From NCBI GenBank assembly GCA_024760545.1, contig CP060501.1, positions 3,550,036 through 3,614,035 of the forward strand: DNA of 64,000 nt. The letters are read 5' to 3'. Source of the DNA: Nitrospira sp. Lineage in GTDB: Bacteria > Nitrospirota > Nitrospiria > Nitrospirales > Nitrospiraceae. The notes beneath the pieces are model-generated. The model saw only the letters and a program-made list of their open reading frames with translations. It was not told the origin of the DNA and searched no databases. A program made the position numbers and the translations under genes. Below are positions 1 through 8,974 of the stretch, piece by piece. How positions within the stretch are numbered: position 1 is the first letter of the stretch; every line of letters starts with the position of its first letter.

Positions 1-2
1 TG

Positions 3-713
3 GTCCAAAACCACGATGACCAGAACCGGCTTGTCAGTGAAGGGGTGGTTCCTGTCTCGCGCACGAGGATTGTTGCGGGCTCCGGTATCGACGTCGAATT
101 GTATTCTGTACAACCGGAACCGTCAGGTATCCCGATCGTTCTCCTTCCGGCCCGGATGTTATGGGACAAAGGAGTAGGAGAGTTTGTTGAGGCGGCTCGC
201 GACTTGAAACGCAAAGGCGTCATGGCGAGATATGTCCTTGTTGGGCGATGTGATGAACATAATCCTGCTGCGATTTCTCAGGCACGGCTTGCCGAATGGG
301 TACAGGAAGGAGTGGTGGAATGGTGGGGACACCGTGAGGATATGGTGTCTGTGTATGGGGCTGCCACTCTCGTTGTGCTGCCCTCCTATTATGGAGAAGG
401 TCTTCCCAAAGTGCTCTTAGAAGCGGCAGCTTGTGGCAGGGCGATTGTGGCAACGGATATGCCGGGTTGCCGAGACATCGTCAGAGACCGTGACAATGGT
501 CTTCTGGTTCCGCCGAGAAATTCTGGGGCGCTGGCGTTGGCGATTGAGGAACTCTTGGCCGATGGCCGGAGTCGCCAGGCAATGGGCCGTCGAGGCCGGG
601 AACTGGCCGTCGCCGAATGGTCGGTTCCGGAAATCGCAGGGCAGATGCTGAATTTGTACCGAGAGCAGTTGAAGGCCGTTTCAACGATGGACCAATTGAA
701 TGGGTATGCATGA
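3..713 (+). CDS. GT4-family glycosyltransferase, 5'-truncated by the window edge
   Basis: This is the C-terminal part of a GT-B glycosyltransferase of family 4, which moves a sugar from a nucleotide sugar to a glycan. The frame is open to the window edge, so the N-terminal acceptor domain is missing. The visible part begins with a QN.DD stretch followed by a GSGID motif, as in WbaZ/PglA-like enzymes. The donor-site region follows, with PSYYGEGLPKVLLEAAACG and then DMPGCRDIV. The gene ends in an ATGA overlap with the downstream epimerase, which places it in the same LPS/O-antigen operon. Acceptor and donor cannot be told from the sequence. Family assignment is firm; the specific role is unknown. 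Confidence 0.85.
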   Translation, partial: VQNHDDQNRLVSEGVVPVSRTRIVAGSGIDVELYSVQPEPSGIPIVLLPARMLWDKGVGEFVEAARDLKRKGVMARYVLVGRCDEHNPAAISQARLAEWVQEGVVEWWGHREDMVSVYGAATLVVLPSYYGEGLPKVLLEAAACGRAIVATDMPGCRDIVRDRDNGLLVPPRNSGALALAIEELLADGRSRQAMGRRGRELAVAEWSVPEIAGQMLNLYREQLKAVSTMDQLNGYA

Positions 714-1705
714 CCAAGGTGTTGGTGACAGGGGCATCAGGGTTTCTCGGATCGTCCGTCGTCAAAGAACTGTGCCGGTCTGGCTATCAAGTTCGGGCGC
801 TCCTTCACGACGCAACAAAATCCATCTCATTTTTGCCAGGAGTCGAAACCGTCGTGGCGGACGTCCGGGATTCTCAGCGAGTCAGAGAGATAACCGATGG
901 CTGTGGGGCCATTGTGCATCTGGCGGCCAAGGTTCATGCGCTCGATGATGCTGGGTTCGAACAAGACTATGAAGCCGTCAATATTAAAGGCACGAAGCAC
1001 ATCCTGGATGCGGCAGTCGAGGCCGGTGTCCGGAGGATCGTGTTTGCGAGTTCAGTCAAAGTCTTCGGCGAAGAGACAAGCGGATGTATTGATGAAACAC
1101 GGACTCCCGATCCACAGACAGCCTATGGCCGGTCAAAATGGCAAGCCGAACAACTTGTCTCTGACTATGACGCCCGACATGATCTCACCGCCGTATCGCT
1201 CCGTCTTCCCATGGTTTATGGACCGACGAACAAAGGCAACCTCTTTCAAATGATCCAAGCGATTGACCGTGGACGGTTTCCTGCTTTGCCTCGTCTCCCA
1301 GCGGTCCGAAGCCTCTTGCATGTCGGCAACTTCGTCCAGGCCGTATTGCTGTGCCTCCAAGCGCCGAGTATCGGGCGAGCGGCATACATCGTCGCCGACG
1401 CCGAGCCGTATTGTGTGACCGATCTGTACGACTGGCTGCGAACCGGATTGGGGAAGGCTCCCCCGCGATGGCGGGTTCCACTCTGGGTGCTCAAAGGAGG
1501 GGCGCGATGTGGCGACTTGCTCAAAGGGATCAGCGGACGGCATACTCCCCTGACAACCGAACGTCTGGCAAAACTCATCGGCTGTGCGTGGTTCAATTCC
1601 ACAGCCATCACACGTGAATTAGGGTACAAGGCGACGCACTCGTTCAAAGAGGCGGTTCCCGAACTGATTGCGTTCTACCGCGGGGCAACCGGCGCCGGAT
1701 CTTGA
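710..1705 (+). CDS. NAD-dependent sugar epimerase/dehydratase (extended SDR)
   Basis: Extended short-chain dehydrogenase of 331 residues, probably a UDP-sugar 4-epimerase or related enzyme that makes an O-antigen sugar donor. The Rossmann motif TGASGFLG is at residues 7-14, the catalytic pair Y139/K143 is in AYGRSK, and an ASSVKVFG strand precedes it. I chose the ATG at 710 because it makes an ATGA overlap with the preceding glycosyltransferase and starts exactly at the Rossmann strand; a longer open frame upstream looks non-coding. The next gene is a WecA/WbpL-type phosphosugar transferase. WbpV/Gne-like epimerases next to WbpL-like enzymes are a common O-antigen arrangement, but the substrate here is inferred. 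Confidence 0.88.
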   Translation: MTKVLVTGASGFLGSSVVKELCRSGYQVRALLHDATKSISFLPGVETVVADVRDSQRVREITDGCGAIVHLAAKVHALDDAGFEQDYEAVNIKGTKHILDAAVEAGVRRIVFASSVKVFGEETSGCIDETRTPDPQTAYGRSKWQAEQLVSDYDARHDLTAVSLRLPMVYGPTNKGNLFQMIQAIDRGRFPALPRLPAVRSLLHVGNFVQAVLLCLQAPSIGRAAYIVADAEPYCVTDLYDWLRTGLGKAPPRWRVPLWVLKGGARCGDLLKGISGRHTPLTTERLAKLIGCAWFNSTAITRELGYKATHSFKEAVPELIAFYRGATGAGS

Positions 1706-1750
1706 GAAAGTCGAGCATGGAGAGTAGTGTGACCCGATAAGACAAGAACC

Positions 1751-2908
1751 ATGCAAATCATAATGGTCATATTCCCAGCGGCTGTGGCTTTTCTCTCGGC
1801 GTGGTGGATCACGCGAAGCTTGTGTTCACCCAAATCGTTTCTTTCGATACTCGCCCACCCAAATGAGCGAACATTGCATTCCATGCCGACTCCGCAAACC
1901 GGAGGGTTGGCCATTGTTGCCAGTGTGGTGATCGGTCTTATTGCAGCCGCAAGCATGCTTGCCATTGCACAACCCACGAAAGCCGTGCTCCCGAAGGGAG
2001 TGGCCTCGGGAAGCGTCTGGATCGTGGCTTCGATGCTCCTGATCTTCATTGTGTCCTTCATCGACGATTGTGTCGGTCTCCCCGCAAGTCTCCGCCTGGG
2101 TGTACAAGCAGTCTCTGCTTCTATCATTATCGGCGGTGTCGGGCTGACGATGTCATCCATTCCCATACCTGAAGTGCTGGTGATCCATCTAGGACTGGCA
2201 GCGATTCCAGTGAGCGCCCTCGTGCTGATGTGGATGGCGAACCTCTATAACTTTATGGATGGTATGGATGGATTTGCGGGCGGGATGACGTTTTGGGGGT
2301 TCGGCTTTCTTGCCTATTTCGCGTGGGAGGCCAATTTCCCGATCATGCTCATCATCGCCTCGTTCGTCGCGATGAGTGCGCTGGGATTTCTCGCTCATAA
2401 TTTCCCGCCGGCGCGTATTTTCATGGGTGATGCCGGGAGTATCACGGTCGGTTTCTTGGCGGGAACATTGATGTTACTTGGAATGCAAGTCAAGATGTTC
2501 GATTTTTGGGTACCGATCATTGTCTTCTCGCCCTTCATCATTGATGCGACTGTGACCCTGATTCGGCGGGCAGTCCGTCGCCAAAAGATCTGGGAGGCTC
2601 ACCGAGAGCATTATTATCAACGGTTGGTGCTATGCGGATGGAGCCATCGCCGGACCGTGCTCGCAGAGTATGGAGTCATGCTCACCTGTGGAGGATTGGC
2701 AATTCTCTACCATCATTCAAACGGAAATTGGCGGTTGCTCATTCTTGGTGCATGGCTGGTCATGTTTTTCGTATTAGGGAAACTGGTGAATAGGTTGGAG
2801 CAGAAGCGAAACTACTCTCATCCTGCCCGAGATCCGCAAATCATAAGTGACAGCAATCCCGTCCCTGTGCCGGCACAGGATTCTGCCAAAGTAACCGTCG
2901 AAGTGTAG
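1751..2908 (+). CDS. WecA/WbpL-type undecaprenyl-phosphate sugar-1-phosphate transferase
   Basis: Integral membrane enzyme of the MraY/WecA family (385 residues) that starts O-antigen synthesis by placing an N-acetyl sugar-1-phosphate on undecaprenyl phosphate. Family motifs appear in order: HPNERTLHSMPTPQTGG near residue 36, the Mg-binding FIDD, NLYNFMDGMDGFAGG, GDAGS and HREHYYQRL near the C-terminus. Many hydrophobic segments agree with about ten or eleven membrane helices. The HREHYYQRL form is typical of WbpL-like members rather than MraY, and the neighbours are O-antigen genes, not murein genes. The substrate could be UDP-GlcNAc, UDP-FucNAc or UDP-QuiNAc; the sequence does not settle this. 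Confidence 0.9.
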   Translation: MQIIMVIFPAAVAFLSAWWITRSLCSPKSFLSILAHPNERTLHSMPTPQTGGLAIVASVVIGLIAAASMLAIAQPTKAVLPKGVASGSVWIVASMLLIFIVSFIDDCVGLPASLRLGVQAVSASIIIGGVGLTMSSIPIPEVLVIHLGLAAIPVSALVLMWMANLYNFMDGMDGFAGGMTFWGFGFLAYFAWEANFPIMLIIASFVAMSALGFLAHNFPPARIFMGDAGSITVGFLAGTLMLLGMQVKMFDFWVPIIVFSPFIIDATVTLIRRAVRRQKIWEAHREHYYQRLVLCGWSHRRTVLAEYGVMLTCGGLAILYHHSNGNWRLLILGAWLVMFFVLGKLVNRLEQKRNYSHPARDPQIISDSNPVPVPAQDSAKVTVEV

Positions 2909-2950
2909 CGTGATCGTGCTTCACATCGTGTTGTCCCGAACAAAGTAATT

Positions 2951-4225
2951 ATGTCCGTTTCAAAGAGGGTTTCGGGTATGGGGGAGGGCATGGAGTTATC
3001 CCCTTGGGGGATCAACCGTCTGCAGATGGAAGCGAGGCGGGTGGCAGGTTGGGCAACAACCGCACTCGGCTTCACCTTACCGATCTGGGTGTCGGCGGAC
3101 GGCGTTCTTGTCGCCCTGCTGGTTGTGTGTTGGGTCGCAAGTGGAGAGTGGCGGGAACGAATCCGTCGAATCACGGCGAATCCAGTGGCAGTGAGCGCAA
3201 TACTCTTGTTCGGGTGGTTGTTGGCCGGGTCTCTATGGGGAATGGGTTCTCTGGAAGAGCGAGTGCTGGCCGTAAAGAAGTACGCCGATCTGCTGCTGAT
3301 TCCTCTGTTGATTTCGATGGCGGTCGGCATCCACGAGCGAAATCGCGCGCTCCTTGCGCTCACGGCATCGTTGGTTGTGACGCTGCTGCTGTCCCTTGCC
3401 TTAAGTGTGGGGTTTCTTCCAGGCAGCCAGGCTCTCAATTGTGATCGGTTCAACCCGTGCGTATTCAAAAAGCACACAACGCATAACGTGCTGATGGCCT
3501 TCGGTGCGTTGTTGTTTGCCGTATTGGCTTGGAAATCTTCACAGAGGTGGGTGCGTTGGGGGTTGGGAGGCGCCGCAGTCTTGGCCGCAGGTAATGTGTT
3601 ATTGATGGTGCAGGGCCGAACCGGGTATGTGGTGTTGGCCGGGCTTGCCGTAATGGCCTTCCATATGTACTTCGGATGGCGAGGCATGCTCGCGGCGATC
3701 GTGGGCTTATGCCTGGCATTTTCGGCGGCGTACCAGGTGTCGTCCTCTTTCCATCAACGGGTGGAGCTCGTCGTCTCCGGTACCACACAGTGGAACCCCC
3801 AGGTGGCGGCTGCCGATCCGGTAGGCTGGCGATTGGAATTCTTCTATCATACGGCCGAGATTATTCGGGACCACCCCCTGATAGGCGTCGGGACCGGAGG
3901 GTTTGTTCAAGCGTACCGCTCGCGTGCGGTACAACCCGGCATGGCAGTACCCCCCCACCCCCACAATCAATACCTCTTCATCATGGCACAAGTAGGAATA
4001 GTCGGACTCGGCTTACTACTCTGGTTGTTTGTACAACAGTGGCGATCGGCACCACTGGCCGGTGATGCGGCGTACGGGCTGCTCGCCAGAGGACTGGTGG
4101 TCACTATTGCGGTCGGATGTTTTTTTAACCCTTTTCTTGTCGACCATACGGAGAAACTGTTTTACTGCTGGTTCTCCGGGCTGATGTATTCCGGGACTGA
4201 TCCGCAACTCGATACGAAGACATGA
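2951..4225 (+). CDS. O-antigen ligase/polymerase-like membrane protein (Wzy_C family)
   Basis: Polytopic membrane protein of 424 residues with the features of the O-antigen ligase (WaaL)/polymerase superfamily: many hydrophobic helices, a long periplasmic loop in the C-terminal half, and the motif GVGTGGFVQAY followed by HPHNQYL, which corresponds to the conserved Wzy_C loop histidine region. It would join O-antigen to lipid A-core or polymerise repeat units at the periplasmic face. The first ATG has a weak Shine-Dalgarno sequence, so the start could lie about ten codons further in. It ends in an overlap with the next glycosyltransferase gene. Ligase and polymerase cannot be separated by eye. 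Confidence 0.82.
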   Translation: MSVSKRVSGMGEGMELSPWGINRLQMEARRVAGWATTALGFTLPIWVSADGVLVALLVVCWVASGEWRERIRRITANPVAVSAILLFGWLLAGSLWGMGSLEERVLAVKKYADLLLIPLLISMAVGIHERNRALLALTASLVVTLLLSLALSVGFLPGSQALNCDRFNPCVFKKHTTHNVLMAFGALLFAVLAWKSSQRWVRWGLGGAAVLAAGNVLLMVQGRTGYVVLAGLAVMAFHMYFGWRGMLAAIVGLCLAFSAAYQVSSSFHQRVELVVSGTTQWNPQVAAADPVGWRLEFFYHTAEIIRDHPLIGVGTGGFVQAYRSRAVQPGMAVPPHPHNQYLFIMAQVGIVGLGLLLWLFVQQWRSAPLAGDAAYGLLARGLVVTIAVGCFFNPFLVDHTEKLFYCWFSGLMYSGTDPQLDTKT

Positions 4226-5022
4226 GTCTTTCGACATATATCATCGCCTACAACGAGGCGAAGAAGATTGCCGATGCCATTAATAGCGTGTTATGGGCGG
4301 ATGAAATCATCGTGGTCGATTCTGCCAGTACGGACGAGACGGCCCGGATTGCCCAGGACTTGGGAGCCCGGGTTGTCCAGATTCCGTTTCAGGGTTTCGG
4401 CCATCTGCGAAATCAAGCCATCGAGGCCTGCACGCACGAGTGGATCTTCAGCCTCGATACGGATGAACGCTGCACACCGGACGTTCGGGACGAGATTCTC
4501 GCGGTCCTTGCGGAGACTCCTGCACACGATGCCTATCTGGTGCCGCGACGGAATTACTTCATGGGACGTTGGATTACGCATTCCGGCTGGTATCCGAATT
4601 TCCGCCAGCCGCAGTTGTTCAGGAAAGGGGCTATGAAGTATGCGGAATCTCCGGTCCACGAAGGATACGAACTCTTGACCACCAAGCCGGTCGGACGGCT
4701 GACGCATGCGATTTGGCAGATCCCGTTCGGCGACTTCGAAGAGGTCGTCAAGAAGGCCAACCGCTACTCGTCGCTTGGAGCGTTGAAGCTTGCCGATCAA
4801 CGGGTGTCGATGGGGGCGGCTCTGTTTCACGGCCTCTGGTCATTTCTCAAACATTACGTGGTTAAACGTGGGTTTCTGGACGGCTGGCCCGGCTTCGTCA
4901 TCGCCTTCGGAAATTTTGAGGGAACATTTTATCGATATGCCAAGCGATTCGAGCAGCAGGAGATGTGGCCGCTTCCCAAACAGATGCCGCTTCGGCGCAC
5001 CGGTCACGCCCCTCCGAAATGA
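4222..5022 (+). CDS. GT2 glycosyltransferase, WaaE/KdtX-like (LPS core)
   Basis: Family 2 GT-A glycosyltransferase of 266 residues. It starts with the nucleotide-binding strand and motif STYIIAYNEAKKI, then DEIIVVDSASTDET and the metal-binding SLDTDER (DxD-like). The RRNYFMGRWITHSGWYPN segment is characteristic of the WaaE/LgtF group of LPS core glucosyltransferases. It is cytoplasmic and probably membrane-associated. The ATG overlaps the upstream stop in an ATGA, and the 3' end makes the same overlap with the following GT2, so translation of the three genes is likely coupled. The donor sugar is inferred only from family resemblance. Confidence 0.87.
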   Translation: MSLSTYIIAYNEAKKIADAINSVLWADEIIVVDSASTDETARIAQDLGARVVQIPFQGFGHLRNQAIEACTHEWIFSLDTDERCTPDVRDEILAVLAETPAHDAYLVPRRNYFMGRWITHSGWYPNFRQPQLFRKGAMKYAESPVHEGYELLTTKPVGRLTHAIWQIPFGDFEEVVKKANRYSSLGALKLADQRVSMGAALFHGLWSFLKHYVVKRGFLDGWPGFVIAFGNFEGTFYRYAKRFEQQEMWPLPKQMPLRRTGHAPPK

Positions 5023-5834
5023 AAACAGCGGTAATCGTTACGACGTACAATCGTCCTGATGCGCTGGCGGCTGTGTTGGAAGGGTATTGCGGCCAAAGCG
5101 ATCACGATTTTGGACTGGTCGTTGCGGATGACGGTTCGAAAGAAGAGACGGCGGAGGTCGTCCGGCAGTTTGCGCGGCGCGCACCGTTCTCGCTGACGCA
5201 TATCTGGCAGGAGGATCGAGGATTTCGCGCCGCAGCGATTCGCAACCGAGCCGTCGCATCGACGAGCGCCGACTACATTATTTTTACGGATGGAGACTGT
5301 GTTCCCTCCCGGCATTTCGTGTGTGCTCACAAGCGACTTGCCGAACCTGGTTACTTTCTCGGGTCGAATCGTGTGTTACTTGCCGCCGAGTTGACGAACC
5401 GTGTTGTGCATGAGCGGCTTCTAATTCACGCATGGGGCGGAATCGAGTGGGTCCTTTCCTGGTCACGAAGGGAAATCAATCGCGTACTTCCGTTGATGAC
5501 ATTACCTGATGGCGGGTTCCGAAAATGGTCGCCGGGTCGTTGGAAAGGCATCAAGACGTGCAATCTCTCCGTGTGGCGCGCAGACTTGATCCGTGTGAAT
5601 GGACTTGACGAGTCCTACGAGGGATGGGGGCTGGAAGATTCTGATCTGATCATTCGGCTTCTCCACGCCGGCGTGAAGCACAAGAACGCACGGTTTGCCG
5701 CGACAGTCTTCCATTTGTGGCACCCTGAGCAGGATCGCATGAGACTTCCGACCAATCAGAAGCGTTTGGATGAGCTGTTGCAATCGACGGCGGTGCGTGC
5801 CGCCATAGGACTTGATCGGCACGGTGGCCTCTGA
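5019..5834 (+). CDS. GT2 glycosyltransferase with galactosyltransferase-type C-terminal domain
   Basis: A second GT-A family 2 glycosyltransferase, 271 residues. The N-terminus reads KTAVIVTTYNRPDAL, followed by VVADDGS and a DGDCVPS metal-binding motif. The C-terminal NGLDESYEGWGLEDSDLIIRL matches the Glyco_transf_7C motif seen in chondroitin-synthase-like and galactosyltransferase enzymes. I chose the ATG at 5019 because it overlaps the upstream stop codon and begins directly at the first conserved strand; an 18-codon upstream extension lacks homology-like features. It probably adds a sugar to LPS core or O-antigen. Confidence 0.87.
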   Translation: MKTAVIVTTYNRPDALAAVLEGYCGQSDHDFGLVVADDGSKEETAEVVRQFARRAPFSLTHIWQEDRGFRAAAIRNRAVASTSADYIIFTDGDCVPSRHFVCAHKRLAEPGYFLGSNRVLLAAELTNRVVHERLLIHAWGGIEWVLSWSRREINRVLPLMTLPDGGFRKWSPGRWKGIKTCNLSVWRADLIRVNGLDESYEGWGLEDSDLIIRLLHAGVKHKNARFAATVFHLWHPEQDRMRLPTNQKRLDELLQSTAVRAAIGLDRHGGL

Positions 5835-5858
5835 TGCGATACGATACCTAGGTGCTCG

Positions 5859-6971
5859 ATGAATCGGGAAATGCGAAGCGCATTGGTCGTCTGTACGCGT
5901 CGAATCGGCGACGTGCTCTTAGCGACACCCGTCGTACGCTCCCTCAAGACCGCGTTGCCGCATCTGATGATCGATATGCTGGTGTTCGAAGGGACCGAAG
6001 ATATCGTGTCGGCAAATGAGGATATCCGGCGGATCTGGACGATTCCCGAGCGCCCGACGATTGCGAAACATCTGAAATTACTGCGCGCGATGTGGCGACG
6101 CTATGATGTCGCGCTTTCTGTTCTGGCGGGAGACCGTCCCACCTTTCACGCTTGGGTGGCCGGTCGATATCGTATTGGGACTCTCTTGCCGGACAACAAA
6201 TCACGGTGGAAACAACGCCTACTTCACGAATGGGTTCCCTTTGACAACCTGCAGACTCATACGATCGTCATGAATCTGCGGTTGCTCGAATCCTTGAAAA
6301 TCAAGCCGCTTGGAACTCCTATTGTGACGTGGACTCAAGACGATGAAAACTCAGTTCAGCGCATGTTTCCTCAGATGCGGGATGCCCGACGATATGCCGT
6401 GTTACATATATCGCCGAAGTTTGCCTACAAGACTTGGACGGTGGCTGGGTGGGTGGCGCTTGGGCAGTGGTTGATTGACCGTGGGATGGGGGTAGTTGTC
6501 ACAGGTATGGAGTCAGGCCAAGAGGCGTACTGCGAACAAGTCATCCAGGGCTTGCCGGGTGCCGTGAATCTGGTCGGCCGAGTGACGCTGCCGGCCCTTG
6601 GGTGTCTCTTAAGCCGCGCGGCTGTGTATATCGGAACTGATACGGCGGTGAGTCATATGGCGGCCGCTGTCGGGGTGCCTACCGTCGTGCTCTTTGGGCC
6701 GTCAAATCCGGTGAAGTGGGGTCCGTGGCCGAAGGACTTCTCTCCCACGACGCAAAGTCCGTGGGTCAGGCAAGGTTCGCAGCGGCAGGGAAATGTGTTT
6801 CTGCTCCAGGGAGAAGGGGAGTGTGTGCCTTGCTTTGCTGAAGGGTGCGACCGTCACATCAACAGTTTGAGTGATTGCCTCCAGCAGCTATCCGTGCAGC
6901 GTGCCATTCAGGCCATCGAATCCATCCTTGGAGAGCGGGCGCTCCTCGTTCCGACCACGGGGTACGCATGA
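5859..6971 (+). CDS. GT9-family heptosyltransferase-like protein
   Basis: Glycosyltransferase family 9 protein of 370 residues, related to ADP-heptose:LPS heptosyltransferases (WaaF/WaaC/WaaQ). Visible family features are the N-terminal VVCTRRIGDVLLATPVVRSLK, a central HISPKFAYKTW strand replacing the usual sugar-binding segment, and the C-terminal GTDTAVSHMAAAVGVPTVVLFGPSNPVKWGPW donor-binding loop. Two cysteines near the C-terminus (CVPCFAEGC) are common in this family. It overlaps the next gene by ATGA. Its place among core glycosyltransferases supports an inner-core role, but the transferred sugar is inferred. Confidence 0.9.
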   Translation: MNREMRSALVVCTRRIGDVLLATPVVRSLKTALPHLMIDMLVFEGTEDIVSANEDIRRIWTIPERPTIAKHLKLLRAMWRRYDVALSVLAGDRPTFHAWVAGRYRIGTLLPDNKSRWKQRLLHEWVPFDNLQTHTIVMNLRLLESLKIKPLGTPIVTWTQDDENSVQRMFPQMRDARRYAVLHISPKFAYKTWTVAGWVALGQWLIDRGMGVVVTGMESGQEAYCEQVIQGLPGAVNLVGRVTLPALGCLLSRAAVYIGTDTAVSHMAAAVGVPTVVLFGPSNPVKWGPWPKDFSPTTQSPWVRQGSQRQGNVFLLQGEGECVPCFAEGCDRHINSLSDCLQQLSVQRAIQAIESILGERALLVPTTGYA

Positions 6972-8863
6972 AACAGTCTGCTGCCAAGCTATATCACTCC
7001 ATTGCCGGACGATACGGGAACGTGGTCCTGCTTTATCGGTCATTTCTCCTCATCGGCGCACAGTTGGTTCTGATTTTCTTGGCAAACCTGACCGCGTTTG
7101 CACTGCGATTCGATGCCGACCTTCCTCCCGAGTATCAGCAGATGATGTGGGATCACGTTCCCGCCGTGCTGCTGATATTCGGTTCCGGCTTATGGATGTT
7201 TGGGATTCAGCGGGGACTTTGGAGATATGTCGGCATTTACGACTTAGGAAAAATCCTGCTGGCTTCCCTGACCGGCGCGGCGGCTTTTTACGGAGTCATC
7301 CATCTCATCGGCGGGATTACCCAGTATCCTCGCTCCGTCATCGTCCTGACCGGCCTGTTGAACGGACTATATTTGTCGGGCATACGATTGGCGGTGCGGG
7401 GATTCAGGGAATGGATCCGGATCGCCGATCCGACTGCCCGTCGAGTGCTGATCGTCGGCGCTGGAAATGCAGGCGAGTTGTTGGTTAGAGACATGCTTTC
7501 CGATGCCAACTATAACAGCCGGCCGGTTGGGTTTGTGGATGATGATCCCATCAAACGCAAGATGTCGATCCATGGAATACCGGTCGTGGGTACGATCGGC
7601 GATACTAGACATGCGGCGGATCGGCTGGAAGTTCAGGAGATCATCGTCGCCATCCCATCCGCGACAACCACGGTGAAGCAAAAAATTCTGGCGGCTTCAG
7701 AAGGGTGCACGGTCCCGATCAAGACCCTACCCAATCTCAAACAATTATTGGGTGATCCCGTCTCGTTGCAACAAGTACGGCCGATGAGTCTGGACGATTT
7801 GCTTCAACGTGAGCCGATCCAGACTGATTGCCAGGACTTGCACCCGCTCATCACCGGTAAGACATTGCTGGTCACCGGAGCGGGAGGTTCGATTGGGTCC
7901 GAGTTATGCCGGCAGATTTCGCAGTACAAGCCCAAAACCTTGGTGCTGTTTGAGCGGTATGAAAATGCCCTTCATGCGCTCTTGCTGGAATTGAGAGCGG
8001 CCTTTCCGGAAGCGCAGATACTCCCCCGCATAGGGGACGTGACGGTGCCCGACCGTGTGTCGGAAGTGTTCCGCCAGACCGGTCCCGATATTGTGTTCCA
8101 TGCAGCGGCACACAAACATGTTCCGCTCATGGAACTGAATCCGAAGGAAGCGATTCGCAACAATATCTTAGGAACCCGTGTGGTTGCCGAAGCCGCCATG
8201 AAATCAGGCGTCGAGCGCTTCGTTCTCATTTCCACCGACAAGGCGGTCAACCCATCGAGCATCATGGGAGTCACCAAGAGAATTGCTGAGCATTTGCTTC
8301 AGGATTTGAACCATACCGGCCTTACGAAGTTCACCGTCGTGCGGTTCGGCAATGTGCTAGGCAGCAATGGAAGCGTGGTACCTCTCTTCACCGAGCAGAT
8401 TCGTAAAGGTGGACCGGTGACGGTGACCCATCCGGAGATCAAGCGGTTTTTTATGACGATTCCAGAAGCGGTGCAATTGGTGCTGCAAGCGAGTGTGATG
8501 GGACGGGGAGGAGAGGTATTTGTCCTGGATATGGGTGAGCAAATCCGAGTTGCCGATCTCGCGAGAAACATGATTGTGTTGGCCGGCCTGGTTCCTGGCA
8601 AGGATATCGACATCATTTTTACCGGTCTCCGGCCTGGAGAAAAGTTGTACGAAGAACTCTTCGAGGAACGTGAACTGGTTGAGCCGACCTCCCATCCGAA
8701 GATCCATCGAGCCGCAGGAGCCCCTGTCCCAGTCGGCGAACTGAGCGAATGGTTGGAGTCACTGCAGGCCAATCTTCCGAAATACGAGGAAGAGGCGCTG
8801 CTCCGAGACCTCAAGCGGCTGGTTCCGAGTTTCCATCCGAGCCTCTCGCCAGGGGTCTGGTAG
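6968..8863 (+). CDS. WbpM/CapD-type membrane nucleotide-sugar 4,6-dehydratase
   Basis: Large (631 residues) polysaccharide biosynthesis protein. The N-terminal 150 residues hold about four membrane helices. A first Rossmann-like domain (GAGNAGELLVRDM near residue 161) is followed by the catalytic SDR domain (TGAGGSIGSELCRQI near 303, AAAHKHVPLME, STDKAVNPSSIMGVTKR near 425-435). As in WbpM, the usual catalytic Tyr is replaced by Met in the MxxxK motif, typical of inverting or non-inverting UDP-GlcNAc 4,6-dehydratases of this membrane class. It would make a UDP-keto-deoxy sugar precursor for O-antigen. The ATG at 6968 overlaps the upstream stop by ATGA; an earlier in-frame start is unlikely. 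Confidence 0.92.
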   Translation: MKQSAAKLYHSIAGRYGNVVLLYRSFLLIGAQLVLIFLANLTAFALRFDADLPPEYQQMMWDHVPAVLLIFGSGLWMFGIQRGLWRYVGIYDLGKILLASLTGAAAFYGVIHLIGGITQYPRSVIVLTGLLNGLYLSGIRLAVRGFREWIRIADPTARRVLIVGAGNAGELLVRDMLSDANYNSRPVGFVDDDPIKRKMSIHGIPVVGTIGDTRHAADRLEVQEIIVAIPSATTTVKQKILAASEGCTVPIKTLPNLKQLLGDPVSLQQVRPMSLDDLLQREPIQTDCQDLHPLITGKTLLVTGAGGSIGSELCRQISQYKPKTLVLFERYENALHALLLELRAAFPEAQILPRIGDVTVPDRVSEVFRQTGPDIVFHAAAHKHVPLMELNPKEAIRNNILGTRVVAEAAMKSGVERFVLISTDKAVNPSSIMGVTKRIAEHLLQDLNHTGLTKFTVVRFGNVLGSNGSVVPLFTEQIRKGGPVTVTHPEIKRFFMTIPEAVQLVLQASVMGRGGEVFVLDMGEQIRVADLARNMIVLAGLVPGKDIDIIFTGLRPGEKLYEELFEERELVEPTSHPKIHRAAGAPVPVGELSEWLESLQANLPKYEEEALLRDLKRLVPSFHPSLSPGVW

Positions 8864-8974
8864 TATTTTCGTGTCGGCACGATGCTTCCTTGGTGTCCAT
8901 CACACCCGCTACAGTTTTAACCGATGCCAACCGATAAGAACGGAAAGTGTTCGACCGAAATAGGGGGTGAGGCA